A DNA stretch of 64,000 nt from positions 45,599-109,598 of the forward strand of contig CACNHT010000001.1 in the NCBI GenBank assembly GCA_902620285.1, written 5' to 3'. A program made the translations under genes and the position numbers. Below, piece by piece: positions 1 to 9,731 of this stretch. This DNA comes from an uncultured Alphaproteobacteria bacterium (GTDB lineage: Bacteria > Pseudomonadota > Alphaproteobacteria > HIMB59 > GCA-002718135). Each line of letters opens with the position of its first letter. The first letter of the stretch is position 1. The notes below the pieces were generated by a model. It was not told where the DNA came from. It saw only the letters and a program-made list of their open reading frames with translations, and ran no database searches.

Positions 1-545
1 ATTGCTCCTGACCTCCACCCCCTACCATCAATAACTTGTTCGTTTGCAAGAACTGTTTTGTCTACTGGATCCCAATTTACCTCTGCCTCTTTTTTATATG
101 CAAGCCCAGCCTTAAACATATCAATAAAAAATTTTTGTTCGTGCTTATAATAATCTGGGTGACAAGTTGCAATTTCTCTTTCCCAATCTAGAGATAGGCC
201 CATTTGTAAAAGCTGGCTTTTCATTGTTTTAATATTTTGATATGTCCATTTCTCAGGATGTTTTTTTTCTGTTAAAGCAGCATTTTCAGCAGGTAAACCA
301 AATGCATCCCAGCCCATTGGGTGTAAAACATTGTATCCTTTCATTTTTTTATACCTAGCCACTACATCGCCTAAAGTGTAATTTCTTACATGCCCCATGT
401 GAATTTTACCTGAAGGATAAGGAAACATCTCTAAAACATAATATTTTTCTTTGTTGATATCTTTTGATGTTCTAAAAACTTTTTTATCTGACCAGACCTT
501 CTGCCATTTTTTTTCTATTAATTTATGATTGTATCTTGATGACAC
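1..545 (-). CDS. leuS: Leucyl-tRNA synthetase, N-terminal part (runs off the window edge; GTG start)
   Basis: Minus-strand reading gives (V/M)[78 protein letters not shown], the class I synthetase HIGH-type motif (HMGH) and LeuRS signature. Not in the ORF track because it is truncated. Confidence 0.96.
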   Translation of the reverse strand, partial: MSSRYNHKLIEKKWQKVWSDKKVFRTSKDINKEKYYVLEMFPYPSGKIHMGHVRNYTLGDVVARYKKMKGYNVLHPMGWDAFGLPAENAALTEKKHPEKWTYQNIKTMKSQLLQMGLSLDWEREIATCHPDYYKHEQKFFIDMFKAGLAYKKEAEVNWDPVDKTVLANEQVIDGRGWRSGA

Positions 546-547
546 TT

Positions 548-1153
548 TTAACTTGATTGTAGTCTTAATTTTTTAGCTTTATTTAAAATAGCATTTTCAA
601 TTTTTTTATTGTTTTCTTTTTCAGTTTTTTTGTTAACCCAAATTTGATTATTAAACTCTTGACAAAAAGAGGTTACTTTAAGATTTTCTGTATTAAGAGA
701 TTTGCCAGAAATAAAAATATTAAGTTTACATCTTTCAGATTGATTTTCAGAAGTTGAATACCAGTCAGTTATTATGGTGCCACCAATTGGATCCGCGGAA
801 CTTAATGGCATAAAATTAATAGTTTCTAAAGCACCTCTCCATAAATATACATTAACAGGCATGCTTATGTTGCTTGTTGAACTTTCCTGACTGCTATTAT
901 TTCCTAATATACCATCAAAAGATAGTCCACCTTTACCTAACATACCACCCCCACTCTGTAATCGAGTTTCAGCATCTCTCATTGCAAGTTCCTTGTCAGT
1001 TGCAGAGTTAAACTTTGTCCCCGATTTATCTATTATAGCTTGTGTTGTTTGTGCTTTTGACCATAACTCTTTCATTTCCTCTTCACTTTTGTTGCTGTTA
1101 CAGGAAAACAAAAAGGTTAACAAAATTAAAATAGTCAAACGAAGAATAAACAT
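548..1153 (-). CDS. DUF3576-type lipoprotein
   Basis: Lipobox-like [38 protein letters not shown] is typical of the DUF3576 family; immediately downstream of leuS as in many alphaproteobacteria. Confidence 0.8.
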   Translation of the reverse strand: MFILRLTILILLTFLFSCNSNKSEEEMKELWSKAQTTQAIIDKSGTKFNSATDKELAMRDAETRLQSGGGMLGKGGLSFDGILGNNSSQESSTSNISMPVNVYLWRGALETINFMPLSSADPIGGTIITDWYSTSENQSERCKLNIFISGKSLNTENLKVTSFCQEFNNQIWVNKKTEKENNKKIENAILNKAKKLRLQSS

Positions 1154-1191
1154 TAATCACTAATTATTGTATTGCGAACAAAATGTAAAAC

Positions 1192-1226
1192 ACAAAAAAA
1201 AACGGCACTAATTAAAGTGCCGTTTC
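1192..1226 (-). terminator. Rho-independent terminator of porin gene
   Basis: Minus strand AAACGGCACTTTAATTAGTGCCGTTTTTTTTT hairpin plus U-tract just after the porin stop codon. Confidence 0.85.
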
Positions 1227-1246
1227 TAAAGATATAATATCTTTTA

Positions 1247-2290
1247 TTAGAATGACATGTTTGCACCGATGTACCAAGCAGATCCATCAGTTGTATCATT
1301 TGCACCTTCGTCACTTGAATCAACATCAGTATAACCAAGGATTGCAGTAACACCAGAAGCAACAGCGTAAGAAACACTTGCATCAGTTACATCTTGTGAG
1401 TCAGTAGTTGTTCCTGGAGTTCCAAGAACACCGTCTTGTGATTCACCTGTAGTTAGACCAACATTAAATGTTAAGTCTCCAGTTACATATTTAACACCAA
1501 CTTTAACTACGTCACCAGCAACTTCGTTAGCTACTGTATCACCAGCAGTTGAATCACCATCAGCAAAACCAACAGCAACTGTTAAATCACCAGTTACAGC
1601 ACTTAGTCCTACATGAACACCACCTGGATCATTTGAGATCGCAGTAGCACCCGTTTTAGATCCGTCAGCAGCTGATAAACCAGCACCAATAGTAACAGCA
1701 GTATCACCAAGATCAGTTACATAAGTAGCACCAATCGCATAGTGACTGTCCACTCTGTAAGTAGCAGTAGCAGCTGCACCATTATCAGTTGAAGCTGAGA
1801 AAGACATTTTCAGACCATCAGCTAAGAAATCTGAAGCAGTATGATACTCAACACCAAATGCAGTTGATTCATTCATAAAGTCCAATCCTGTTGGAGCAGA
1901 GTTTGAAGATGTGATTGCTACACCCTCAGCACCAGCTGATCCAGGAATAGATACAGCATGTGAACCAGATGCGTTACCAGCATTTAGTACATCAAGTTTT
2001 GAACCGTCAGTAAATGCTAAAGTAAAACCAGCATCAAAATCTTCACCACCGTTTTCATCCATTACTTTAAAGCTAGATGAAATAGTCATACCACCGTCAG
2101 TAGTTTCAGATAATGAAACAGTAAAGTTGTTATCATTAATCTGTGCGTTAGTGCTTGTTCCGCTTGTTGGCGAATCAAACTCCATACCAGTTTGGTGGTT
2201 ACCACTCATAGTAGCTGTTACAGCTTCAGCAACTGAAGCAGCACCAAGCGTAGAAACTAGAGCAGTTCCCATTAATAGTTCTTTTTTCAT
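1247..2290 (-). CDS. Gram-negative porin
   Basis: Signal peptide MKKELLMGTALVSTLGAASVAEA; beta-barrel repeats; C-terminal aromatic SAWYIGANMSF; AAGGAG-type RBS. Confidence 0.85.
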   Translation of the reverse strand: MKKELLMGTALVSTLGAASVAEAVTATMSGNHQTGMEFDSPTSGTSTNAQINDNNFTVSLSETTDGGMTISSSFKVMDENGGEDFDAGFTLAFTDGSKLDVLNAGNASGSHAVSIPGSAGAEGVAITSSNSAPTGLDFMNESTAFGVEYHTASDFLADGLKMSFSASTDNGAAATATYRVDSHYAIGATYVTDLGDTAVTIGAGLSAADGSKTGATAISNDPGGVHVGLSAVTGDLTVAVGFADGDSTAGDTVANEVAGDVVKVGVKYVTGDLTFNVGLTTGESQDGVLGTPGTTTDSQDVTDASVSYAVASGVTAILGYTDVDSSDEGANDTTDGSAWYIGANMSF

Positions 2291-2445
2291 AATTACTCCT
2301 TTTGAGTTAATGAATATTCATTAAATACAGGCATCTTACCTATATTGAGGAAGTTAATATTTAAAAATTGAATAAATTACAAAAAAAGCATAATGATTTA
2401 TTATATTTTTTGAAACAATGTTGTTTTTTTACAACATTATACTTT

Positions 2446-3084
2446 ATGTTTAATATTAAAAAATACAATGAAATTAACGATTTTCTTAAAAAAAGCAGTA
2501 ATTCTGCCAAAATTGTCGCTATATCTAAAAATCATCCACTTAAAAGTGTGTTGGAGGCGATTAATGCCGGAGTATATATTTTTGGGGAAAATAGAGTTCA
2601 AGAAGCACAAGAAAAATTTCACAAACTTAAGCTGGATAATACAAAAATAGAACTTCACTTAACTGGGCCGCTACAATCAAATAAAGTAAAGACAGCAATT
2701 CAGCTTTTTGATGTTTTTCATACTTTAGATAGGGAAAAAATAGCAAGAGAGTTCTCAAAATATAGAGAATTACTAGTAAACAAGAAAATTTTTCTTCAGG
2801 TAAATACAGGAAAAGAAAAAACAAAAAGCGGTATTTTTCCAGAAGATACGAAAGATTTTTTGTTTTTTCTAAGGCAAGAAATGAAATTGCCCATTATAGG
2901 CTTGATGTGTATACCGCCGATAGATGATGACCCAGGATATCATTTTAAGAAATTAAAACTTCTTGCAAATGAAAATAAAATTAATGAATTAAGCATTGGA
3001 ATGAGTGATGACTATGAGAAAGCACTTCAGCTTAACCCCACATACATAAGGCTTGGAACAATTTTGTTTGGAAAAAGATCGTGA
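2446..3084 (+). CDS. yggS: YggS family PLP-dependent/PLP-homeostasis protein (ORF track start 2368; ATG at 2446 more likely)
   Basis: VAISKNHPLKSV, FGENRVQEAQEK, LHLTGPLQSNKVK, LSIGMSDDYEKAL, RLGTILFGKR are YggS/PLPBP signatures. Confidence 0.93.
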   Translation: MFNIKKYNEINDFLKKSSNSAKIVAISKNHPLKSVLEAINAGVYIFGENRVQEAQEKFHKLKLDNTKIELHLTGPLQSNKVKTAIQLFDVFHTLDREKIAREFSKYRELLVNKKIFLQVNTGKEKTKSGIFPEDTKDFLFFLRQEMKLPIIGLMCIPPIDDDPGYHFKKLKLLANENKINELSIGMSDDYEKALQLNPTYIRLGTILFGKRS

Positions 3085-3674
3085 AAAACGGACTAAATAT
3101 ATTTTGTAACAACAATATTAAAAATTTTTTACCCTCGTTTCTTTCGGATTATGAGTTAACTATTATGAAATTAGATCAAATAAAAGATAATATACAAATA
3201 TCTCAAGCAAACATAATTATTATAACTAACAATGATATTGATCTTAGGGCCTGCGGCAAGTTAAGTGACAATTGTTTAATAATTTCAAATTTAAAAAACT
3301 TAAATTTTAATAATAAATCAAACATATTAAATAGCCCACTCTCTATAAATCACTTAAAAAATAGAATTGAGCATTTTGTTCAAAACTTAAAAGTTAAGTT
3401 TCATGATTTTTATATTTATAATGAAAAACTTATAAATCTTAATAATGATAATTTTTGCTACCTAACTAAAATAGAGCTTGAGATCTTAACTTATTTAATT
3501 AGGAAGAAAGAAACGAGTAAAAATTTTATTAAAGAAAATATTTTAAATATTAAATCAAATATGGAAACTAATTCTCTTGAAAGCCATCTTTCAAGAATAA
3601 GAAAAAAAATAAACACGATAAAAAGTAGAGTAAAAATTCAAACGAAAAATGAAAAGCTTTTAATCACGATTTAA
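3081..3674 (+). CDS. Atypical OmpR-type transcriptional regulator: degenerate receiver-like N-terminus plus winged-helix C-terminus
   Basis: C-terminal LTKIELEILTYLIRKKE..LESHLSRIRKKI matches the OmpR/PhoB wHTH pattern; N-terminus looks receiver-like but lacks the phospho-acceptor Asp pattern. Confidence 0.65.
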   Translation: MKNGLNIFCNNNIKNFLPSFLSDYELTIMKLDQIKDNIQISQANIIIITNNDIDLRACGKLSDNCLIISNLKNLNFNNKSNILNSPLSINHLKNRIEHFVQNLKVKFHDFYIYNEKLINLNNDNFCYLTKIELEILTYLIRKKETSKNFIKENILNIKSNMETNSLESHLSRIRKKINTIKSRVKIQTKNEKLLITI

Positions 3675-4267
3675 TTTAAAAAATTAGGGTTTATAAGTCT
3701 AAAAAATTTTTTATCAAAAACTTCATTGAAACTATGGTTATAAATTGACAGTTTAAGAATATCATCATTAATTACCACTTCTATTCCCCTTAATATCAAT
3801 GGTTGTTTTTCAAATAATACTCTTATGACAAAATTTTTTTCTTCATTATCAATTCCCTTTTTTTCTAATAATAGCTCATTATTTTTTACTTCTACTTTTC
3901 CATCTTCAAAAAAATAAGGGTTTCTAAATATGTCATAAAAGAACCAAGCATTAGTATTTTTTGGATCAAAAAACTCATCCTCTTCAAGCTCGTAATCATA
4001 ATACATCGCCTTATCTTTAGCTAAAATAATTAGAATTTTCGTTGGTAAAAAATACTCAGCCCTAACCCTTTTTTTACCTATGTATACCTTGCCTTCACTC
4101 AAGTTTTCTCCATCGCTCTGTATGAATGAAGCAGAAAAATCACTTAGCGAGCTTAAATAATTTAATGCCTTTGCTTTGTCTTCAGAAGCTGAATATGCCT
4201 TAGACGCAAAAAAATAAAAAACTATTATTAATATAAATAATAAATACTTTTCATTTTTTAAGAACAT
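3671..4267 (-). CDS. lolA: Outer-membrane lipoprotein carrier protein LolA
   Basis: LNYLSSLSDFSASFIQSDG..GKVYIGKKRVRAEYFLP..ILAKDKAMYYDYELEE; adjacent to ftsK as is common in alphaproteobacteria. Confidence 0.85.
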   Translation of the reverse strand: MFLKNEKYLLFILIIVFYFFASKAYSASEDKAKALNYLSSLSDFSASFIQSDGENLSEGKVYIGKKRVRAEYFLPTKILIILAKDKAMYYDYELEEDEFFDPKNTNAWFFYDIFRNPYFFEDGKVEVKNNELLLEKKGIDNEEKNFVIRVLFEKQPLILRGIEVVINDDILKLSIYNHSFNEVFDKKFFRLINPNFLN

Positions 4268-6482
4268 GTCTTTTGCCCGCGTTATTTGCTTCGCTTATAA
4301 TTCCATCCTCTTCCATCTTTTCTACTATTCTTGCAGCTCTATTATAACCAATCTGAAGATATCTCTGAATATAGCTTGTTGAAACTTTTTGTTGTTTAAC
4401 AACAATATCAACTGCTTTACCATAAAGATCATCATTATTATTTGAAATTAAATCCTGTGAATTTGAAACACTTAAATCATCTTCTGATAATGATATTTCT
4501 TTCTTATAATCAAATGTAGCCTGTTGTTTTATATAACTAACAACTTTTTCAACCTCATTTTCCGACACAAAACCGCCATGCAATCTTTTTATTATACCGC
4601 CATTTTCTAAAAACAACATGTCACCACTGCCCAATAATTGTTCTGCACCCATTTCGTTAAGTATTGTCCTGCTATCAAATTTACTTGATACTTTATAACT
4701 TATACGACTAGGAAAATTTGCTTTTATTGTTCCTGTAATTACATCAACACTGGGTCTTTGTGTGGCTGTAATTAAGTGAATTCCAGATGCTCTTGCCATT
4801 TGTGCTAATCTTTGAACCAATGACTCAACTTCTTTTCCAGCCACCATCATCAAATCGGCCATTTCATCAATCACCACAACAATAAAAGGCATTTTTTCAA
4901 GAATAATTTCTTGTTTTTCAATAATTGGCATCCTTGTATCATCATCTATACCTGTTTGAACCTCTCTAAAAAGTTTTCTTCCAGACGAAATAGTTCTTAA
5001 AACTTTATCATTATAAGAATCTATATTTTTTACATTTAACGAGCTCATTAACTTATATCTATTTTCCATTTCTCTAACTACCCACTTAAGAGCAAATACA
5101 GCTTTCTTTGGATCAGTAACTACAGGTGTTAAAAGATGGGGAATATCTTCATAAATACTCAATTCTAACATTTTTGGATCAATTAATATCAGCTTGCATT
5201 CATTAGGTTTAAATTTGTAAAGTATGCTTAATATCATTGTATTAATACCCACGGATTTTCCCGAACCAGTTGTTCCTGCTATTAGCAGATGTGGCATTCG
5301 CTCTAAATTTGCGAAAATACTTTTTCCAGAAATATCTTTTCCCAATGCAAGAGTAAGGGAATCATTTTCAGTTTCAAATTCGTCTTCTTGAATTAAATCA
5401 CCAAATAAAACACTATCTCTTTTAGTATTTGGTATTTCGATACCCAAGCTTGTCTTACCAGGTTGAGTTGAAATTCTAGCAGAAATAGAAGACATTGCTC
5501 TAGCAATATCATCAGACAAACCTATTACTTTACTAGATTTTATTCCTGCATTTGGAATAAATTCAAATAAAGTTACAATTGGACCACTACTAAAACCAAC
5601 TATTTTTCCTTCAACACCATATTCAGACAGAGTTTTCTCTAACTTAATAGCTGAATCAGTGTTTATTTTTTCCAATTCTCTATTTTTATTATTTTTTAAA
5701 TTTGATTTCGAAAGTAGATTTTTAGATGGAAGGCTAAAACTAAAATTATCTAGCTCTAGTTGTTTATTAGGTTTTGGATTATTATTTTTTTTGCTTAAAT
5801 TAACATAATTTTTTTTCTTTATTGTTGGCTCACTTCTCAATGCTTTTTTTGTAATTTTTTTTGTAAAACTTATATATTTAAATAAACTAAATACAGAAAA
5901 TATAAATTTAAAATATTTAAAAAATTTTAAGAATGAAAAAAATTTATTTATCCAAGAAAAATTTATTCTAAAAGATAAAAATATTAAAACTACACCAAAT
6001 GTAAAAAGTAAAAAATTTATAATAAAATAAATAAAAATATTTTCTAGAAGATTTAAATTTATATTTGTAAATAAATCGAACAGGAACTGTGAAACTAAAC
6101 CTGTTTTTAGAAAGGTTATATCAACTGATTTTATGGAAAAATTAATAAGAATTATTCCCGCTAGGTTCGATAAAAATTTCAAAATTATAAACCTGCTAAG
6201 AATACCTAAAAGTAATTTACTACCTTCTAGTATTAAAAAAAACACCAATAAATAACTTAGTGTTCCAATGAAAATTAATGAATAACTTGATAAATAAGCA
6301 CCGAAAAAACCTATAAGATTTTCAATATTGCTGTCATTAATATTGTAGTTAAATTGATTAAAACCTGGATCATTTGCAGAGTATGAGTAAAGACTGGCAA
6401 AATAAATTAGTCCAAATCCAAATAAAACTATTCCTACTAAAAATTTAATAATAAAATTTCTAATTGAACCATACTTGAACAT
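4251..6482 (-). CDS. ftsK: DNA translocase FtsK
   Basis: N-terminal TM segments; [25 protein letters not shown]-type Walker A; [13 protein letters not shown] Walker B; C-terminal gamma domain [28 protein letters not shown]. Confidence 0.97.
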   Translation of the reverse strand: [743 protein letters not shown]

Positions 6483-6529
6483 ATAGTTAGATTGTAATAC
6501 ATTTAGATTATGGTAATTCGAAGAAAATT

Positions 6530-7711
6530 ATGAAAGAAATTCAATCAAACATCAATATAATAGGAGGAGGTCTTATAGGGGCTGTTACAGCATATTCACT
6601 TTCTAAACTTGGCAATAAAGTAGTAGTTTTAGAGCAAAATGCTAAATTTAATCATAAAAATATTTTAGACAAAAGAACAACAGCAATTTCAGAGGGTACG
6701 AAAAAATTTCTTGAAGAAATAAATATTTGGAATGAAATTGGTAATTACGCAGAACCAATAAAGAATATCCAGATAATAGACAGAAATCAATCAAACAAAA
6801 TTTATTTTGACAACCAAAGAAGAAAATCCAATCTTGGATATATAGTAAAAAACGAATTTATACTTAATTGTTTGTATAAAAAATTACAAAAACAAAAAAA
6901 TGTAGAAATTTTTAATAATGTTTCTGTTAAAGACATTTTTTATAATGGCGATAGTATCACAACCAAGCAAAATAATTTCTATGTTAATGCAAATATTCTA
7001 TTTGCGTGTGATGGGAAAAATAGCCACATAAGAAAAATTTTTAAAACACCAATTTATAGAAAAGATTATAAAAAAAAAGCAATTGTAATAAATTTTTATC
7101 ACTCAAAGAATCACAATAACACCGCTTACGAGTTCTTCTTTAAAAACGGACCTCTTGCAATCCTACCAATGCAAAAAAATATAAATAATTTTCAGAGTTC
7201 CATAGTTTGGACAAACAGTAATGAATTTATAAACTCTTTACTTTCATTAGATGATAATAATATTATTTCCATTTTAAATGAAAAGATACAGGGATGTGTA
7301 GGTGAGATAAAAAAAATAATGAGCAAACAAACCTTTCCTTTAAGAGCTCATTTAAACTCTAAGTTTTATGAAAATAGAATTATTTATTTAGGAGACTCAG
7401 CCCACTCATTTCATCCAATTGCAGGACAAGGATGGAATCTAGGCATGCAAGATGTAGAAAGTATATATAATCTTGTTAAAAAATATAACTCTCTAGGTTT
7501 GGAATTAGGAGATGAAATATTTTGTAAAGAATTTCAGAAAGATAATTTTTTTAAAGCCTATAGACTGTATCAAATCACTGATAAAGTTGATAGTGTCTTT
7601 AAATTAGACAATACAATTTTTAATCATGCAAGGTTTGCAACTATCAATTTAATTGAGAAAAGTAAAAAATTAAAAAATCAGATAAGTGATTTTGCGATGG
7701 GTGTTAATTAA
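6530..7711 (+). CDS. UbiH/UbiF/COQ6-family FAD-dependent monooxygenase
   Basis: NIIGGGLIGAVTAYSLSKLG Rossmann motif; RIIYLGDSAHSFHPIAGQGWNLGMQDVESI flavin hydroxylase motif. Confidence 0.85.
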   Translation: MKEIQSNINIIGGGLIGAVTAYSLSKLGNKVVVLEQNAKFNHKNILDKRTTAISEGTKKFLEEINIWNEIGNYAEPIKNIQIIDRNQSNKIYFDNQRRKSNLGYIVKNEFILNCLYKKLQKQKNVEIFNNVSVKDIFYNGDSITTKQNNFYVNANILFACDGKNSHIRKIFKTPIYRKDYKKKAIVINFYHSKNHNNTAYEFFFKNGPLAILPMQKNINNFQSSIVWTNSNEFINSLLSLDDNNIISILNEKIQGCVGEIKKIMSKQTFPLRAHLNSKFYENRIIYLGDSAHSFHPIAGQGWNLGMQDVESIYNLVKKYNSLGLELGDEIFCKEFQKDNFFKAYRLYQITDKVDSVFKLDNTIFNHARFATINLIEKSKKLKNQISDFAMGVN

Positions 7712-8297
7712 TAGTTTTTCTATTATTATCTTCAACTATCTCAAGTTCTAAAATTGAATGAAGTTTTTTATAAAAATCACTTAAATTTTTTGTTTCCAAA
7801 AGAGCCTGTTTTTCAATGTCGCTAAAAGGGGATATCATTGCTATAAACTTAATAATTTGATTAAAATCAATATTTTGAATTTCTTCTAAATTTAAGTTAA
7901 TTTTTTTGACTTTAATATATTGGCTATACTTATCTAAAAGATTATTTTTTTGTTTTTCATTTATAATGTTTTTATCTTCATCAAAATCTAACATTTCAGC
8001 TTTAACCAACCTAAACTTATATTTTTTTTCTAATTCTTTTTTAACTTTAAAACAATTAGTGCCCTGTAGACTAATTAAATATCGTCCGTCTGTTGTTTCA
8101 CTAAAACTATGAATTTTTCCAATACAACCAATATTATAGAGTTTATTTTTTTTATCAGATTGTATCATGCCTATGCACCTTTCCTTTGAGAGAGCGTAGT
8201 CCACCATTTCAAGATATCTCTTTTCAAATATATTCAGAGGCAAGCTTGTTCCAGGAAAAAGGACAGCACCGTTTAAGGGAAAGATAGGGATTTCCAT
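7704..8297 (-). CDS. LON peptidase substrate-binding (N-terminal) domain protein
   Basis: MEIPIFPLNGAVLFPGTSLPLNIFEKRYLEMVDYAL, typical LON-SB start. Confidence 0.88.
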   Translation of the reverse strand: MEIPIFPLNGAVLFPGTSLPLNIFEKRYLEMVDYALSKERCIGMIQSDKKNKLYNIGCIGKIHSFSETTDGRYLISLQGTNCFKVKKELEKKYKFRLVKAEMLDFDEDKNIINEKQKNNLLDKYSQYIKVKKINLNLEEIQNIDFNQIIKFIAMISPFSDIEKQALLETKNLSDFYKKLHSILELEIVEDNNRKTIN

Positions 8298-8298
8298 G

Positions 8299-9165
8299 TT
8301 ATGAAAACATTAATTGTGAAAGTTTCTTCCTATATTGAATAGTAACTTGATCAGCATTTCCAAGTACACTAAAAAATTCTACCATCTTATTTTTTATACT
8401 ATCTTTGTTTTTTGGATAATTTTTTAGAAGAATATCCATTCCATTTTCATATTCTTTCATTGAAAAATATTTATCTGATATTTCTAAAATTAAATCTATA
8501 TTATCTGGTTCACTCTCAAGCTTATCAAGTAACTCATTTATATTTGGTCCGGATGAATTATTTTTCACAATTTCCATCTTCTTTAAAACCTGTTTAATCT
8601 CATCCTCTTCTAGCACATCTTTTTCTAATGAATTAATGAACGCCTCAACCTCCTCAAACTGTTTAAGCTCGATCAAACACTCTAAATAAAAACAAATACC
8701 TTTGATTTCATCTGAGTTTTTAGAAATAAATTCTAGAAGAGTGTCTTTAGTTTCTTCAAACTTATTTTCAGCCATGGCTTTTTCTATTTCATTATAAAAT
8801 TCGGTGAAGTCTTCATTAATTTTAGATCCTAAGCATTTTTCAATAAATTCAATAATCTGGCCCTCAGGAATAACACCCTGAAATGCATTAACAATCTGTT
8901 TATTTTTGAATGCATAGACTGTAGGAATTGATTGAATTCTTAATTGCGCAGCAATTTGTTGATTTTCATCAATATTAATTTTTACTAAGGTGATTTTATC
9001 TCCTGATTTTGATATTATTTTTTCTAAAATTGGTGTTAATTGTTTACAAGGACCACACCAAGGAGCCCAAAAATCAACAACAATTAATTTACTTTCACTA
9101 GCTTCAATAACCTGATCATTAAACTCTGTTTCAGTAACATCTATTATATTTGAATTTTCACTCAT
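8299..9165 (-). CDS. Thioredoxin with TPR-like C-terminal region (CnoX/YbbN-like)
   Basis: VVDFWAPWCGPCKQLTPILE plus helical C-terminal extension; next to LON-domain gene. Confidence 0.88.
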   Translation of the reverse strand: MSENSNIIDVTETEFNDQVIEASESKLIVVDFWAPWCGPCKQLTPILEKIISKSGDKITLVKINIDENQQIAAQLRIQSIPTVYAFKNKQIVNAFQGVIPEGQIIEFIEKCLGSKINEDFTEFYNEIEKAMAENKFEETKDTLLEFISKNSDEIKGICFYLECLIELKQFEEVEAFINSLEKDVLEEDEIKQVLKKMEIVKNNSSGPNINELLDKLESEPDNIDLILEISDKYFSMKEYENGMDILLKNYPKNKDSIKNKMVEFFSVLGNADQVTIQYRKKLSQLMFS

Positions 9166-9674
9166 AAAGATTTGACTATACTATAACTATCTAGAGAAAA
9201 AATATGAATTTTTTTATTATTTTCAAGGAGGAAGTTTATAAACCCTGATGTCTTTATACTTATAGTTGTGGTATTAATTAGGGGGTGAAAATTAATTATT
9301 TCACTGTTAAAAAGTTTTTCATCCAAGTAAAACTCAACAACATTATCTTTGTCATTAAGAAGCGCAAATGGTGAGACTGATCCTGGCTTTATGCCCAGAA
9401 ATTGTTCTAAATATTCAGCATTAGCAAATGATAAATTCTTAGCATCGATAGATTTAGAAAATTGCTTTAAATCAACCTTTGCATTTTCATCACAACTAAA
9501 AAGAAAAAAATTATTTTTTTTATTTTTTAAAAATAAATTTTTTGTATGTGCACCTTTAATTTCACCTCTTAGATTTTCAGAATCTTCAACTGTAAATAAA
9601 GGATCATGATCATGAATTTGAAATTCTTTATTTTTTACACTAAGTAATTCAAATAAATCTGTCTTTGTAAGCAT
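9162..9674 (-). CDS. Prolyl-tRNA deacylase / YbaK-domain (ProX-like) protein
   Basis: GEIKGAHTKNLFLKNKK..FLFSCDENAKVDLKQFSKSIDAKNLSFANAEYLEQFLGIKPGSVSPFALLND. Confidence 0.88.
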   Translation of the reverse strand: MLTKTDLFELLSVKNKEFQIHDHDPLFTVEDSENLRGEIKGAHTKNLFLKNKKNNFFLFSCDENAKVDLKQFSKSIDAKNLSFANAEYLEQFLGIKPGSVSPFALLNDKDNVVEFYLDEKLFNSEIINFHPLINTTTISIKTSGFINFLLENNKKIHIFSLDSYSIVKSL

Positions 9675-9731
9675 AAATAATATTATATTTATTAAGAAAT
9701 AAGGTATTTAAATACAATTACAAAATTAACA

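Noticed and set aside
1153-1383. 76-aa minus ORF overlapping the 3' end of the porin gene and its terminator
   Set aside because: Runs through the porin terminator in another frame; no family features.
1911-2324. 137-aa + strand ORF antisense to the porin
   Set aside because: Antisense shadow of a codon-biased gene (Ala/Thr/Ser-rich); no independent support.
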